Below are positions 6,758 through 14,701 of a stretch of DNA of 64,000 nucleotides, in pieces. Position 1 is the first letter of the stretch; each line of letters starts with the position of its first letter. A program made the translations under genes and the position numbers. Below the pieces are notes generated by a model, which did not search any database, was not told where the DNA came from, and saw only the letters and a program-made list of their open reading frames with translations. Source of the DNA: Magnetofaba australis IT-1 (GTDB lineage: Bacteria > Pseudomonadota > Magnetococcia > Magnetococcales > Magnetococcaceae); contig NZ_LVJN01000020.1 of assembly GCF_002109495.1 (NCBI RefSeq), positions 914,300 to 978,299 on the forward strand, given 5' to 3'.

Positions 6758-7750
6758 TCAGTTGATCTCCACCACCACGCGCCCGCGGGTCTGGCCCGCG
6801 ATGATCGCCTGGGCCTGGGCGGGCAGTTGGTCAAACCCGATGGTGTGGGTGAGGGCGTCCAGTTGCGTCATGTCCAGATCCTGCGCCAGCCGCGCCCACG
6901 CCTGATTGCGCAACGGGGCGGGGCACATCACCGAATCCACGCCGCGCAGGGTCACCCCGCGCAGAATGAACGGGAACACCGTGGTGGGCAGATCCATCCC
7001 CCCCGCCAGCCCCACGGCGGTGACGATCCCTTCATAGCGACTCTGCGCCAGGATCGTGGCCAGGGTCTGGCCGCCCACCGCATCCACCGCCGCCGCCCAC
7101 CTCTCCGACTCCAACGGTTTGCACTCCCGCGCCAACTCTTCGCGCGGCAGAATCTCGCTTGCGCCCAGTCTGCGCAGGAAATCACCCTGTTCGGCCACGC
7201 GCCCGGTGACGGCGCTCACCGCATAGCCCATTTTGCTCAACAATAGCGTCGCCACGCTGCCCACTCCGCCCGCCGCGCCGGTGACCAGCACCGGCCCGTC
7301 CGCAGGGGTCACACCGTGCTTTTCGATAGCCAACACGCAGAGCATGGCGGTGAATCCGGCGGTGCCAATGGCCATGGCGCGGGCGGCGCTGAGGCCGTCG
7401 GGCAGGGGGGTGAGGATGGGCGCGGGCAGGCGCGCATACTGCGCATGGCCGCCCCAGAAGCGTTCGCCCATGCCCTGCCCGGTCACCAGCACGGCGTCGC
7501 CTGGCTGGAAATCGGGGGAGTCGGAATGCTCGACCACACCGGCCAGATCGATGCCGGGCACGTGGGGGAAGTTGCGCACGATCTTGCCGGTTCCGGTGAT
7601 GGCCAGCCCATCCTTGTAGTTGAGGCTGGAGTGGCTCACCCGCACCAGCACCTCGCCTGCGGGCAGGTCATCGATGGTCAGTTGCTCAAAGGCGCTGAGG
7701 GTCTTTTTCTCCTGTTGTCGTAGAACCAGAGCGCGGAAGGCGTCAGCCAT
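6758..7750 (-). CDS. acuI: Acrylyl-CoA reductase (NADPH) / YhdH-type zinc-free quinone oxidoreductase
   Basis: A 330-residue medium-chain dehydrogenase of the AcuI/YhdH group, which reduces acrylyl-CoA to propionyl-CoA with NADPH and protects against reactive acrylates. Seen: the SSLNYKDGLAITG substrate segment, PGIDLAGVVE, the nucleotide-binding VLVTGAAGGVGSVATLLL (about residue 150) and the family-typical LRGVTLRGVDSV. Zinc ligands of classical alcohol dehydrogenases are absent, as expected. It is cotranscribed with the upstream pseudouridine synthase gene, whose end it overlaps by 8 bases. Cytoplasmic. Confidence 0.85.
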   Translation of the reverse strand: MADAFRALVLRQQEKKTLSAFEQLTIDDLPAGEVLVRVSHSSLNYKDGLAITGTGKIVRNFPHVPGIDLAGVVEHSDSPDFQPGDAVLVTGQGMGERFWGGHAQYARLPAPILTPLPDGLSAARAMAIGTAGFTAMLCVLAIEKHGVTPADGPVLVTGAAGGVGSVATLLLSKMGYAVSAVTGRVAEQGDFLRRLGASEILPREELARECKPLESERWAAAVDAVGGQTLATILAQSRYEGIVTAVGLAGGMDLPTTVFPFILRGVTLRGVDSVMCPAPLRNQAWARLAQDLDMTQLDALTHTIGFDQLPAQAQAIIAGQTRGRVVVEIN

Positions 7751-8486
7751 GAGAGGTCTCCAAAGTGGGGTTGGATTGATGTGCGCGCGTCAGCCAGGGC
7801 GCAAAGTGCGCCGGTGGCGGGGCGACAAAATTCAGTTGTGATGCGCCATCATACAGCGTTAGGGCGCGCGCGTGCAGGTGCATGGGCGGGCCAAAGCGGT
7901 CGCCGTCGCCATACAGGGGGTCGCCGACGATGGGGCAACCGAGAATCTGACAGTGCACCCGCAGTTGATGGGTGCGGCCGGTGAGCGGGGTCAGCTCCAG
8001 CCAGCTCTGCCCGGCGTGGCGCTGTCGCACGGTGAAGCGCGTAGTGGCGGCCTTGCCGGTGGAGTGGGCGCGGATGCGCGGTCGCCCCGGCCAGCCCACG
8101 TCCAGTAGCGGCGCTTGCATCACTCCTGCGTCGGATGCGGGCTCCCCTTGGGTGATGGCCCAGTAGGTTTTGCGCACGCGTCCGCTGACGAACAGATCGC
8201 TGATGCGCCGTCGCGCCCACTTGTGCCGCCCGAGAATCAACAGCCCGCTGGTGGCGGCGTCCAAGCGGTGCGCCGGGGCCGGGTCGTCGGGGCGATCAAA
8301 ACGCAGGCCGCTGATTGAGTCGGCCAGCACCTCGCCGCCGCCGGGGCCGCGATAGAGCGGCAGGCGGTTGGGTTTGTTGATGACGATCAGGTCGTCATCG
8401 CGATAGATCACAATGGCGCCGATACTCTCCGGCGTCAGACCCGGGCGGGGCGGTTCTGTGGGTGAAGGGGGCGGTGAGGCGGTCAT
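7743..8486 (-). CDS. RluA-family pseudouridine synthase
   Basis: A 247-residue enzyme isomerising uridine to pseudouridine in rRNA or tRNA. The catalytic motif HRLDAATSGLL with its Asp is present at about residue 80, followed by KTYWAITQG, LTGRTHQLRVHCQILGCPI and VGDPLYG, the standard RluA blocks. There is no N-terminal S4 domain, as in RluA/TruC-like short forms, so the exact target uridine cannot be named. The ATG at 8486 is chosen because AGGAG stands 5 bases upstream; an in-frame start at 8522 has none. Overlaps acuI by 8 bases. Confidence 0.88.
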   Translation of the reverse strand: MTASPPPSPTEPPRPGLTPESIGAIVIYRDDDLIVINKPNRLPLYRGPGGGEVLADSISGLRFDRPDDPAPAHRLDAATSGLLILGRHKWARRRISDLFVSGRVRKTYWAITQGEPASDAGVMQAPLLDVGWPGRPRIRAHSTGKAATTRFTVRQRHAGQSWLELTPLTGRTHQLRVHCQILGCPIVGDPLYGDGDRFGPPMHLHARALTLYDGASQLNFVAPPPAHFAPWLTRAHQSNPTLETSHG

Positions 8487-8603
8487 TCTGACTCCTGGCG
8501 CAGCCGATGGCGCGATGCGCACTCGACAGCGTGAAAGGGGCAGTGTATAGACGAACTGAGGCGTGCGCGCCGCATCTGTTCAACCGTTTATGAGGATTCG
8601 CCC

Positions 8604-8885
8604 ATGTTTGCCGTTAACTCCTACTTTGAAGACCATGTGAAATCCCTCGCGTTTCAGGCCGATGGCCAGCGCGCCACGGTGGGCGTGATGGCGCCCGGCG
8701 AGTACACTTTCGCCGCCAGCGAGAAGGAGACCATGCAGGTGGTCAGCGGCTCGATGACGGTGAAGCTGCCCGGCGAGCCCGACTGGCAGGTGTTCCGCGT
8801 GGGCGAGATCTTCGTGGTGCAGCCCGGCGAGAGCTTCGATCTGAAAATCGCCAGCGATACCGCTTATCTGTGCCTGTATGGCTGA
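8604..8885 (+). CDS. ppnP: Pyrimidine/purine nucleoside phosphorylase (PpnP/YaiE, DUF1255)
   Basis: A 93-residue one-domain cupin. The PpnP family phosphorolyses several nucleosides to base and ribose 1-phosphate. The sequence follows the family throughout: N-terminal NSYFEDHVKSLAF, TVGVMAPGEYTF, the characteristic SEKETMQVVSGSM and C-terminal PGESFDLKIASDTAYLCLYG. Full length for the family. It starts 14 bases after a GAGGA-type ribosome site (TATGAGGATTCGCCC) and is transcribed divergently from the pseudouridine synthase operon. Confidence 0.92.
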   Translation: MFAVNSYFEDHVKSLAFQADGQRATVGVMAPGEYTFAASEKETMQVVSGSMTVKLPGEPDWQVFRVGEIFVVQPGESFDLKIASDTAYLCLYG

Positions 8886-8914
8886 TTGGGGTTCTCTGAA
8901 ATTATTGAGGGAAG

Positions 8915-9045
8915 GGGAAAGAGACTGGGGCTTCGCCCCAGACCCCGACCAGGGCGCGGCCCTGGACCCGCCAGGGAAATGATTTCCCTGGACCCTCGTG
9001 AGTTTGCTCAGTGCGCGCACCTGGATTCTGGGGGTATTGGAATAT
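8915..9045. repeat. Mosaic of short hairpins (headless type)
   Basis: Consecutive perfect hairpins: CTGGGGCTTCGCCCCAG, CCAGGGCGCGGCCCTGG and CCAGGGAAATGATTTCCCTGG, followed by ACCCTCGTGAGTTT and a tail ending TTGGAATATGG. The last hairpin and the tail recur at 17560-17632, so this is a second type of the repeat family. It fills the gap between two convergent genes and could serve as a terminator for both. Confidence 0.7.
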
Positions 9046-9084
9046 GGTTGCGCTCAGCTTAATTTTAAATATTGTAAAACAGAG

Positions 9085-10275
9085 TCATAGATCCATTCCC
9101 GCCGCGTGGCCCGAGGCCCACGCCCATTGAAAATTGTACCCGCCCAGCTCGCCGGTCACATCCAGCGCCTCGCCGATGAAATAGAGCCCGTCAATCTCAC
9201 GGCACATCATGCTGCGTGAATCGATGGCGTCCACATCCACCCCACCCACGGTCACTTCGGCGGTGCGATACCCCTCCGTGCCGCTGGGAACGATGCGCCA
9301 CGCCTGAATCGACTGCGCCAGCTCGCGCAGCCGCTTATCCGGCTGATCGGCCAACCGGGCGTCGACCCCAAACGGCGCCGCCAGATGGCGCGCCACCCGT
9401 TTGGGCAGATGTTGGGTGAGGAAACCGCCCAGGGTCTGCTTGGGCGCGTCGCGTTTGGCGGCGATGAGTTGCGCCGCCAGATCCACCCCGGGCAACAGAT
9501 TGATCTCAATGGCCTCGCCGGGCGTCCAGTGGCTGGAGAGCTGAAGAATTACCGGCCCGCTCACGCCGCGATGGGTGAACAGCAGGGCGTCGGCGTAGTG
9601 AGCCGATGCGCAGCGCGCCTCGGCTTCAACCGAGATCCCCGCCAAAGGCTTGAGTGGTTCCAGGTCCGCCGGATGAAAGGTGAAGGGGACCAGTCCGGCG
9701 CGGGGTTCAATCACATTCAAGCCAAACTGTTTAGCGATCGTAAACGCCAGCCCGGTGGCGCCCATTTTGGGGATCGACTTGCCCCCTGTGGCCACCACCA
9801 GGGCGCGGGCGGCATAGGTTTCGCCGCCCGCTTGGACCAAGAAGCCATTCTCAGAGCGTTGAACGCGCGTTACCGGGCGCTGGCGCTCGATGCGCGCTCC
9901 CGCCGCGCGGCACTCGTCCAGCAGCAGTTCAACAATCTGCTGGGCGGAGTCGTCGCAGAACAGTTGTCCTTGGGCTTTCTCATGCCAGTCGACGCCGTGC
10001 TTCTCCAGCAGGCCGATGAAATCCCATGGCGTGTAGCGTTTAAGGGCGGAGATGCAGAAGCGGGGATTGCTGGAGAGGTAGTTCTCCGGCGCGGCGTTCA
10101 GATTGGTGAAGTTGCAGCGTCCGCCGCCGGAGATGCGGATCTTTTCGCCGCACTTTTTGCCGCCTTCGAGAACCAGCACGCGCCGTTCGCGCCCGGCGGC
10201 GGTGAGGGCGCACATCAGGCCCGAGGCGCCGCCGCCCAAAATAATGGCGTCCCACGGGGGGGGAGTCAGGAACAT
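9085..10275 (-). CDS. BaiN/YhiN-type NAD(P)/FAD-dependent oxidoreductase (HI0933 family)
   Basis: A 396-residue flavoprotein. The N-terminal FAD site IILGGGASGLMCALTA, the ISGGGRCNFTNLN block and ALVVATGGKSIPKMGATG are diagnostic of the HI0933-like family (YhiN/BaiN). Near the C-terminus are TAEVTVGGVDVDAIDSRSM and YFIGEALDVTGELGGYNFQWAWASG, the second FAD-contact region. The physiological substrate of this family is mostly unknown. Full length. The start ATG at 10275 has only a weak ribosome site. Confidence 0.88.
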   Translation of the reverse strand: MFLTPPPWDAIILGGGASGLMCALTAAGRERRVLVLEGGKKCGEKIRISGGGRCNFTNLNAAPENYLSSNPRFCISALKRYTPWDFIGLLEKHGVDWHEKAQGQLFCDDSAQQIVELLLDECRAAGARIERQRPVTRVQRSENGFLVQAGGETYAARALVVATGGKSIPKMGATGLAFTIAKQFGLNVIEPRAGLVPFTFHPADLEPLKPLAGISVEAEARCASAHYADALLFTHRGVSGPVILQLSSHWTPGEAIEINLLPGVDLAAQLIAAKRDAPKQTLGGFLTQHLPKRVARHLAAPFGVDARLADQPDKRLRELAQSIQAWRIVPSGTEGYRTAEVTVGGVDVDAIDSRSMMCREIDGLYFIGEALDVTGELGGYNFQWAWASGHAAGMDL

Positions 10276-10376
10276 TCATGGATGCGGGGTGTCTGAGCAA
10301 AGTTCTGGCGTTTGACGCCAACAGGTCTATGATGAGCGACTATACCCCATTTTCCCCCAGCCCAGGAGAGAACGCT

Positions 10377-10571
10377 GTGAGCATTAACCAAATTGTGATG
10401 ATCGTCGCCGGATTCATGGTGCTGCTGTCGGTGGCTTTGACCCACTTTGTGCATCCCAACTGGATGTGGTTCACGGTGTTCATCGGCGCGAATATGTTCC
10501 AGAGCGGCTTCACCGGCTTCTGCCCGCTGGTGATTGTGCTGAAAAAACTGGGGATCGGTCAGGAAGCGTAA
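10377..10571 (+). CDS. Small inner-membrane protein, DUF2892 family
   Basis: A 64-residue protein with two membrane segments (about 5-22 and 29-50) and the family pattern WMWFTVFIGANMFQSGFTGFCPL, where the conserved Cys lies in GFCP. DUF2892 domains also occur fused to rhodaneses (YgaP); function is unclear, probably linked to sulfur or thiol chemistry. The GTG at 10377 is chosen because AGGAGAG lies 7 bases upstream and the length fits the family; an in-frame ATG at 10332 would add a non-conserved leader. Its 3' end overlaps the convergent DsbA-family gene by 13 bases. Confidence 0.85.
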   Translation: MSINQIVMIVAGFMVLLSVALTHFVHPNWMWFTVFIGANMFQSGFTGFCPLVIVLKKLGIGQEA

Positions 10572-11191
10572 GGATCGAGCCAGGTTTGCACGCGGCGGAT
10601 CAGGAGTTCAGGCGGGCAGAAGCCCGGACTGACCACTGAGACGCCGCGCGCATTCTCACCCAGCAGGGTGGGGAAACTGCACACGTTCAGCTCTTCGCGC
10701 GCGCGGCGGAAGTCCGCTTGCGCCGCCGCGCGGAATCGCTCCTCACCCAGCGCCGCTGCGAAGACAGCGCCATCCAACCCCGCCTCCTGCGCCACCTTGG
10801 CCAGCACCGCCTCTTGCGTCACATCCCGATTGTCCACATAGAACGCCTTCTGAATGGCGTGACTCAGCGTTAGGACGTGCTTGGGCTCGATCTCCTGCGC
10901 CACTTTCAACGCGCGGCAGGGCGGTTCGGTGTCGTAGATGAACCCTTCGGGCATTTTGAAGGCGAAATTGAACCGCTGCCCGGAGGCCTCATACACCTTC
11001 TCCCAATGGCCCTGTACGTAGTTGCGCAAGGTTGCGTCCATGGGGACGGTGTTGCCCGCGCGCAGGCCCCCCACCACGATCTCCATGGGCAGAGCCGCGC
11101 CAAACCGCTCGACCACCGCCTGCATACTGGGGGCAAACCCCCAGCACCAGGAGCAGAGCGGGTCCATCACATAGATCAGATGCCGATTAAT
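10559..11191 (-). CDS. DsbA-family thioredoxin-fold protein (FrnE-like), probable ATT start
   Basis: About 210 residues with the opening YVMDPLCSWCWGF, whose C-x2-C (CSWC) is the redox site, followed by the all-helical insertion typical of DsbA-like proteins and CSFPTLLGENARGV, which holds the cis-Pro. No signal peptide, so cytoplasmic, unlike DsbA proper. No ATG, GTG or TTG fits: the first in-frame ATG is M9, inside the conserved block, and longer in-frame starts run into the Kunitz gene. ATT at 11191-11189 has AGGAG 7 bases upstream, gives MNRHLIYVMDP, and overlaps the TAA of the preceding gene, so translation is probably coupled. Confidence 0.78.
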   Translation of the reverse strand: MNRHLIYVMDPLCSWCWGFAPSMQAVVERFGAALPMEIVVGGLRAGNTVPMDATLRNYVQGHWEKVYEASGQRFNFAFKMPEGFIYDTEPPCRALKVAQEIEPKHVLTLSHAIQKAFYVDNRDVTQEAVLAKVAQEAGLDGAVFAAALGEERFRAAAQADFRRAREELNVCSFPTLLGENARGVSVVSPGFCPPELLIRRVQTWLDPYAS

Positions 11192-11483
11192 CGGGGGTCT
11201 CCTGATTCTGCTCCCAGCGTTCGCGCGCGGTGGGCTCCACCTCACACTGACTGCGGCAGCTGGAAAGAGAGGTGAACGGAACGCGCCCGCCACAGCCGCC
11301 CCAGCTGAACTCTTCGCATTGGCCCGAGCCCTCATCGTAGAAGTAACGCGGGATATAGGCCTGACACTGGCCGGGGTCGGGCTGGATGTAGCATCGACTG
11401 GGTAGCGGCCGGGCCTGCGCAACGTGACTCCACCCCGTCAGCAGTAGCGTCAGGATTGCCAGTCTGAGGGCGCGCGCGTTCAT
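11187..11483 (-). CDS. Secreted Kunitz/BPTI-domain protein
   Basis: A 98-residue precursor with signal peptide (1-24, cleaved after AQA). The mature part is one Kunitz domain: Cys31, 40, 56, 64, 76 and 80, with spacing 9-16-8-12-4 against 9-16-8-13-4 in BPTI, and the hallmark RYFYDEGSGQC and FSWGGCGG. The position equal to the P1 Lys15 of BPTI is Gln41, so classical trypsin inhibition is unlikely unless P1 specificity differs. A 20-residue charged tail follows. The start ATG overlaps the stop of the DegT gene (ATGA) and its own stop overlaps the next gene, so the three are one operon. Kunitz domains are common in animals and rare in bacteria. Confidence 0.85.
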   Translation of the reverse strand: MNARALRLAILTLLLTGWSHVAQARPLPSRCYIQPDPGQCQAYIPRYFYDEGSGQCEEFSWGGCGGRVPFTSLSSCRSQCEVEPTARERWEQNQETPD

Positions 11484-12613
11484 GGAGCGCACCTATCCAC
11501 CACATCCATCACCGCATCGGCCTGTGCGGGCGTCATCTCGGCGTGCATGGGCAGGAGTATGCAGCAGTCGGCGGCGAACTCGGTGTGGGGCAGGGGCGGG
11601 GCGCTCTCGGCATAGGGCCCTTCGCGATGGCTAGGCATCACCCCCCGGCGCGTGCCCACGCCCGCCGCGTGGAGCTGCTCCATCAGGGCGTTGCGTTGGG
11701 CCAATCCTCCCTGTTTGAGCGTAACTTGATAGCTCTGCCAGTTGGGCGTCATTCCTTCCGGGGCATGGGGCGCCATGAGCAGCGGGTGACCCGCCAGTCG
11801 GGCGTTGTAGCGGTCGGCCACGGCGCTGCGGGCGGTGATGAGGTCATCCAACCGCGCCAGTTGTACATTGCCCACAGCGGCCTGGATATCGGTCATGCGG
11901 GCGTTGTAGCCGATCTCCGGGTAGCTCTCGAAGGTGGTGGGGCCGGCGTTGTGGCGCTCCAGCGCCGACAGCGACATGCCTTGATTGCGCAGACGGCGGA
12001 CCCGCTCGGCCAGTTCGGCGTCATCGGTGAGGATCATGCCGCCTTCGCCGGTGGTGATCACTTTGCGCGCGTGCAGGCTGAACACGCTCACCGGGGCCAG
12101 GGAGCCCACCGGGCGGCCTTGATTGAGACTGCCCACGGCGCAGGCGGCGTCATCCAGCAGCAGCAGATTGTGTTTTTCCGCAATGGCGCGGATGGCGTGC
12201 ATATCGCACGGCAGGCCGATCTGGTCAACGGCGATGATGGCGCGGGTTTTGGGGGTGATGGCGGCTTCGATGGCGGCGGGGTCGATATTGAAGGTGAGCG
12301 GGTCAATATCGGCGAACACCGGGCGCGCGCCGACGTGGCGGATGACGTTGACGCTGGCGATGAAGGTGAGGGAGGGGACGATGACTTCCGCGCCATGGCC
12401 GAGGCCCCAGGCTTTGAGGACCAGGAAGGCGCCGGTGGTCCAACTGGAGACGCCGATGCCGAATTGGGCGCCGCAGCGGGCTGCGAAGGCCTCTTCGAAG
12501 GCTTGCAGGTGCGGTCCGGCGGCGACCCAGCCGGAGAGTACGGCTTCGGAGGCGGCGGCGGCCTCGAGGGGGCCGAGGGAGGGACGGCTGAAGACGGGAA
12601 GCGAAGCGGTCAT
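11480..12613 (-). CDS. DegT/DnrJ/EryC1/StrS-family PLP sugar aminotransferase
   Basis: A 377-residue fold-type I aminotransferase that transfers an amino group onto a keto sugar nucleotide. Seen: GIGVSSWTTGAFLVLKAW (cofactor phosphate region), EVIVPSLTFIASVN, DDAACAVGS, and the Schiff-base lysine in FSLHARKVITTGEGG (about residue 185). YPEIGYNARMTDIQAAVGNVQL is the conserved substrate loop. It differs from the second DegT gene at 17679. It heads a small operon with the Kunitz and DsbA-family genes. The exact sugar cannot be told from sequence. Confidence 0.88.
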   Translation of the reverse strand: MTASLPVFSRPSLGPLEAAAASEAVLSGWVAAGPHLQAFEEAFAARCGAQFGIGVSSWTTGAFLVLKAWGLGHGAEVIVPSLTFIASVNVIRHVGARPVFADIDPLTFNIDPAAIEAAITPKTRAIIAVDQIGLPCDMHAIRAIAEKHNLLLLDDAACAVGSLNQGRPVGSLAPVSVFSLHARKVITTGEGGMILTDDAELAERVRRLRNQGMSLSALERHNAGPTTFESYPEIGYNARMTDIQAAVGNVQLARLDDLITARSAVADRYNARLAGHPLLMAPHAPEGMTPNWQSYQVTLKQGGLAQRNALMEQLHAAGVGTRRGVMPSHREGPYAESAPPLPHTEFAADCCILLPMHAEMTPAQADAVMDVVDRCAP

Positions 12614-12673
12614 GGGAAGTCTCGCGCCGAAGAAAAGGTGTTTGCGGGAAAGAGTCTGATCTCGCGCTATTTA

Positions 12674-12785
12674 AGGTGACAAATTTCCGCAGGAAATTTG
12701 TCGGGATTCTTAAGGGTCTATGACCCTTAAGCGGGTCCAGGGCGGAGCCCTGGCGGATCATTAAGGCGGAGCCTTAATATGAAAT
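12674..12785. repeat. Mosaic of hairpins upstream of the DegT operon
   Basis: In order: GACAAATTTCC/GGAAATTTGTC with GGGATT, TTAAGGGTCTATGACCCTTAA, CGGGTCCAGGGCGGAGCCCTGG and TTAAGGCGGAGCCTTAA. The first two modules recur in the same order at 41130-41253, where other modules are inserted between them. This shows that the repeat family is assembled from exchangeable units. Confidence 0.75.
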
Positions 12786-12911
12786 TCTTTAAATCGCGCC
12801 CCTTTATTAGACAAAATTGCGCAGTAATTTTGTGGGGCGCTTCCTTGCTCAATTTGCTCTGGCAAATTGAGAGAGGGGTCTGGGGAGAGATCTCCCCAGT
12901 ATGCCGCCAAA
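12786..12911. other. Non-coding stretch with further hairpins
   Basis: Contains CTCAATTTGCTCTGGCAAATTGAG (12848-12871) and TCTGGGGAGAGATCTCCCCAG (12880-12900), again perfect or near-perfect palindromes of the mosaic type. No gene is apparent. Confidence 0.6.
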
Positions 12912-13040
12912 GGCGGCGGTGTTGGTCTTGCTCCCAGGCGCGTTGAAGGCGGCGGTTCTGGCCTGGTTCCCAGGCGCGTTGAAGGCGGCGGTGTTGGTCT
13001 TGCTCCCAGGCGCGTTGAAGGCGGCGGTTCTGGCCTGGCT
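12912..13040. repeat. 36-bp tandem repeat, 3.6 copies, two alternating variants
   Basis: Units at 12912-12947, 12948-12983, 12984-13019 and a partial one to 13040. All share GGCGGCGGT and CCCAGGCGCGTTGAA; the middle alternates between GTTGGTCTTGCT and TCTGGCCTGGTT (A-B-A-B). The 36-base period keeps frames open in several directions, which explains spurious 12-residue peptide repeats on both strands. Confidence 0.9.
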
Positions 13041-13161
13041 CGACAGTGCATTATAAAAAAGTGCGACAAGGCTTTCCCGCACACACTTTTTGGCTTTCCC
13101 TGGTTTGCAGTTCTAGAGCATTCGCCGCCCTGTGGGCGACGGCGCTGTGCGCCTGCTCACT

Positions 13162-13252
13162 GCCGTTTCCCCGAAAGCTTTCGTGCAGACGCCATGTATC
13201 GCGCTTTCTTCTACTCTTTGCTGACGCCCGCTTTGTTCAATGGGGAAACGGC
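13162..13252. repeat. Spaced 11-bp inverted repeat
   Basis: GCCGTTTCCCC at 13162-13172 and GGGGAAACGGC at 13242-13252, with 69 bases between. No transposase or gene is seen; it may be the remnant of a small non-autonomous element or chance. Confidence 0.45.
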
Positions 13253-13269
13253 AAAGACTACTGACACTG

Positions 13270-13389
13270 CCACACCGTGGGGCGCCGCCCCACACCCCGC
13301 TGGGGGCAGCGGCCCCCAGACCCCGCCGCCGACCAGTCGGCGGCTACCTGAATTCAGCGCAGGCTCGCCCTGGGTCACGCAAACATTTT
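13270..13389 (-). repeat. Mosaic palindromic repeat, headed copy (minus)
   Basis: Minus-strand reading: AAATGTTTGCGTGACCCAG head, then GCCGCCGACTGGTCGGCGGC, GGGGTCTGGGGGCCGCTGCCCCCAGC and GGTGTGGGGCGGCGCCCCACGG. The module set is that of the copy at 20752. It ends 4 bases before the stop of the nucleotide-sugar dehydrogenase gene. Confidence 0.8.
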
Positions 13390-13393
13390 GACT

Positions 13394-14701
13394 CTACCTC
13401 TTCGGCGATCCCGTCGGCTCGCCCACCGCCACCCAATGCAATCCAGCCTTGAGCGCCTCGGCGCGGCTCCAAACGTTGCGTCCATCCAGCACGGCGGAGA
13501 CGCCATCCTCGCGCCATTGGGCAAAATCCGGATTGAGAAACTCCGGGTGAGCGGTGTTGAGAATCACCACATCCGGCTTCGCCTCGGCCATGGAGGCGGC
13601 TTCAAAGCCATAAGCCTTGATCTCGCGGTCGGAGAAGCAGGGGTCATCCAACGTCACGCCCGCGCCCAGCGAAACCAACGCATCGTGGATGGCAAACGCG
13701 CTGCTGTGGCTGCTCTCGGCGATTTGCGGACGAAACGCCAGACCCAGAATGTGCGCCTTTTTGCCCTCAAGTCCGCCAATGGCGGCGGCGAGCCGCTCGC
13801 ATTGACGACGCGGCTGCGCCTCGTTGATCTCCCGCGCCAGGGCGGCGAAGCGCTGCGGCTTGCCCGCGCGCTCAGAGGCGCGAATCAGGAAGTAGGGGTA
13901 GACCGGGGTGCAGTGCCCGCCCACGCCGATGCCGTGCAGGAGCAGGAAGGTTTCGTTATCGGTGTTGGCGGCTTCGCGAATCAGGTTGAAGTCGAGCCCG
14001 TGGTCCTCAGCGTAGGCGGCCAACTCGTTGGCGATGGCGATGTTGGCGTCGCGATAGATCATGCCGCTGAGTTTGACGAATTCAGCGGCCTCCAGCGTCT
14101 CCACATTGGTGGTCTGCGCCCCCAGCCAGGCGCCGTAGAAGCGCGCGGCGCGGGTGGCGGCTTCGCTGTTCCAGCCGCCGACAATTTTGGGCGTGGTGAG
14201 CAGCTTTTCAAACACCAGACGCGATTTGACCCGCTCCGGGCTGAAGGCCAGATGGAAGCCGTCTTCAGCGCCGCATTTCAGACCGCTGCCGATGGCCAGG
14301 CGGTTGGCGAAACGGGTGCGGCAGGCGCCCACCGGCACGGTGGTCTCATAGCAGACCAGGGTTCCCGGTTGCAGCCCGGCGGCGACGGCCTCGGTGGCGG
14401 CGTCCAGATTGCCGAAGTCGATGTCGCGATCAGAGGTCAACAGCGCCGAGACCAGAATCACCACCGCTTCGGCCTCGCGGGTCGCTTCGGTGGTGTTCTG
14501 ACTGGCTGAAAGGCGTCCAGCGGCGTGGAGTGACGCCACCGCCTCGGGCAATCCTGGTTCATCGTGAGGCGAGCGCCCGGTGTTGATGTCGGCGACGATC
14601 TGGGGGTTGATGTCGCAGATGGTCACCTCCGCGCCACGCATGGCGAAGGCGCAGCCCAGCGGCAGACCCATTTTGCCGCCGCCAACGACGACGATCTTCA
14701 T
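13394..14701 (-). CDS. UDP-sugar 6-dehydrogenase (WbpA-like, UDP-glucose/GDP-mannose dehydrogenase family)
   Basis: A 435-residue NAD-dependent four-electron dehydrogenase oxidising C6 of a sugar nucleotide to a uronate. Seen: VVVGGGKMGLPLGCAFA (Rossmann site), TTVPVGACRTRF, EDGFHLAFSPERVKSR, the helical ETLEAAEFVKLSGMIYRDANIAIANEL with Lys and Asn, and the catalytic Cys in GVGGHCTPVYPYFL (about residue 265). WbpA-like UDP-GlcNAc 6-dehydrogenase is the best guess from context, because WbpB-, WbpD- and WbpE-like genes are adjacent; UDP-glucose cannot be excluded. Overlaps the upstream epimerase gene by 4 bases. Confidence 0.85.
   Translation of the reverse strand: MKIVVVGGGKMGLPLGCAFAMRGAEVTICDINPQIVADINTGRSPHDEPGLPEAVASLHAAGRLSASQNTTEATREAEAVVILVSALLTSDRDIDFGNLDAATEAVAAGLQPGTLVCYETTVPVGACRTRFANRLAIGSGLKCGAEDGFHLAFSPERVKSRLVFEKLLTTPKIVGGWNSEAATRAARFYGAWLGAQTTNVETLEAAEFVKLSGMIYRDANIAIANELAAYAEDHGLDFNLIREAANTDNETFLLLHGIGVGGHCTPVYPYFLIRASERAGKPQRFAALAREINEAQPRRQCERLAAAIGGLEGKKAHILGLAFRPQIAESSHSSAFAIHDALVSLGAGVTLDDPCFSDREIKAYGFEAASMAEAKPDVVILNTAHPEFLNPDFAQWREDGVSAVLDGRNVWSRAEALKAGLHWVAVGEPTGSPKR

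Noticed and set aside
12912-13040. CRISPR array
   Set aside because: The units abut with a 36-base period and the 'spacers' are only two alternating 12-base variants; no cas genes nearby.
12849-13082. Minus-strand frame with SKTNTAAFNAPG-like repeats
   Set aside because: Same tandem repeat read on the other strand; no signal, domain or start context.
13046-13264. Possible small protein of 72 codons
   Set aside because: No ribosome site and the frame is filled with atypical composition; it covers one arm and the other of the spaced inverted repeat.
12867-13391. Plus-strand frame with a 12-residue repeat (GGGVGLAPRRVE)
   Set aside because: It only reflects the 36-bp tandem repeat; the frame continues into a mosaic repeat and has no ribosome site.
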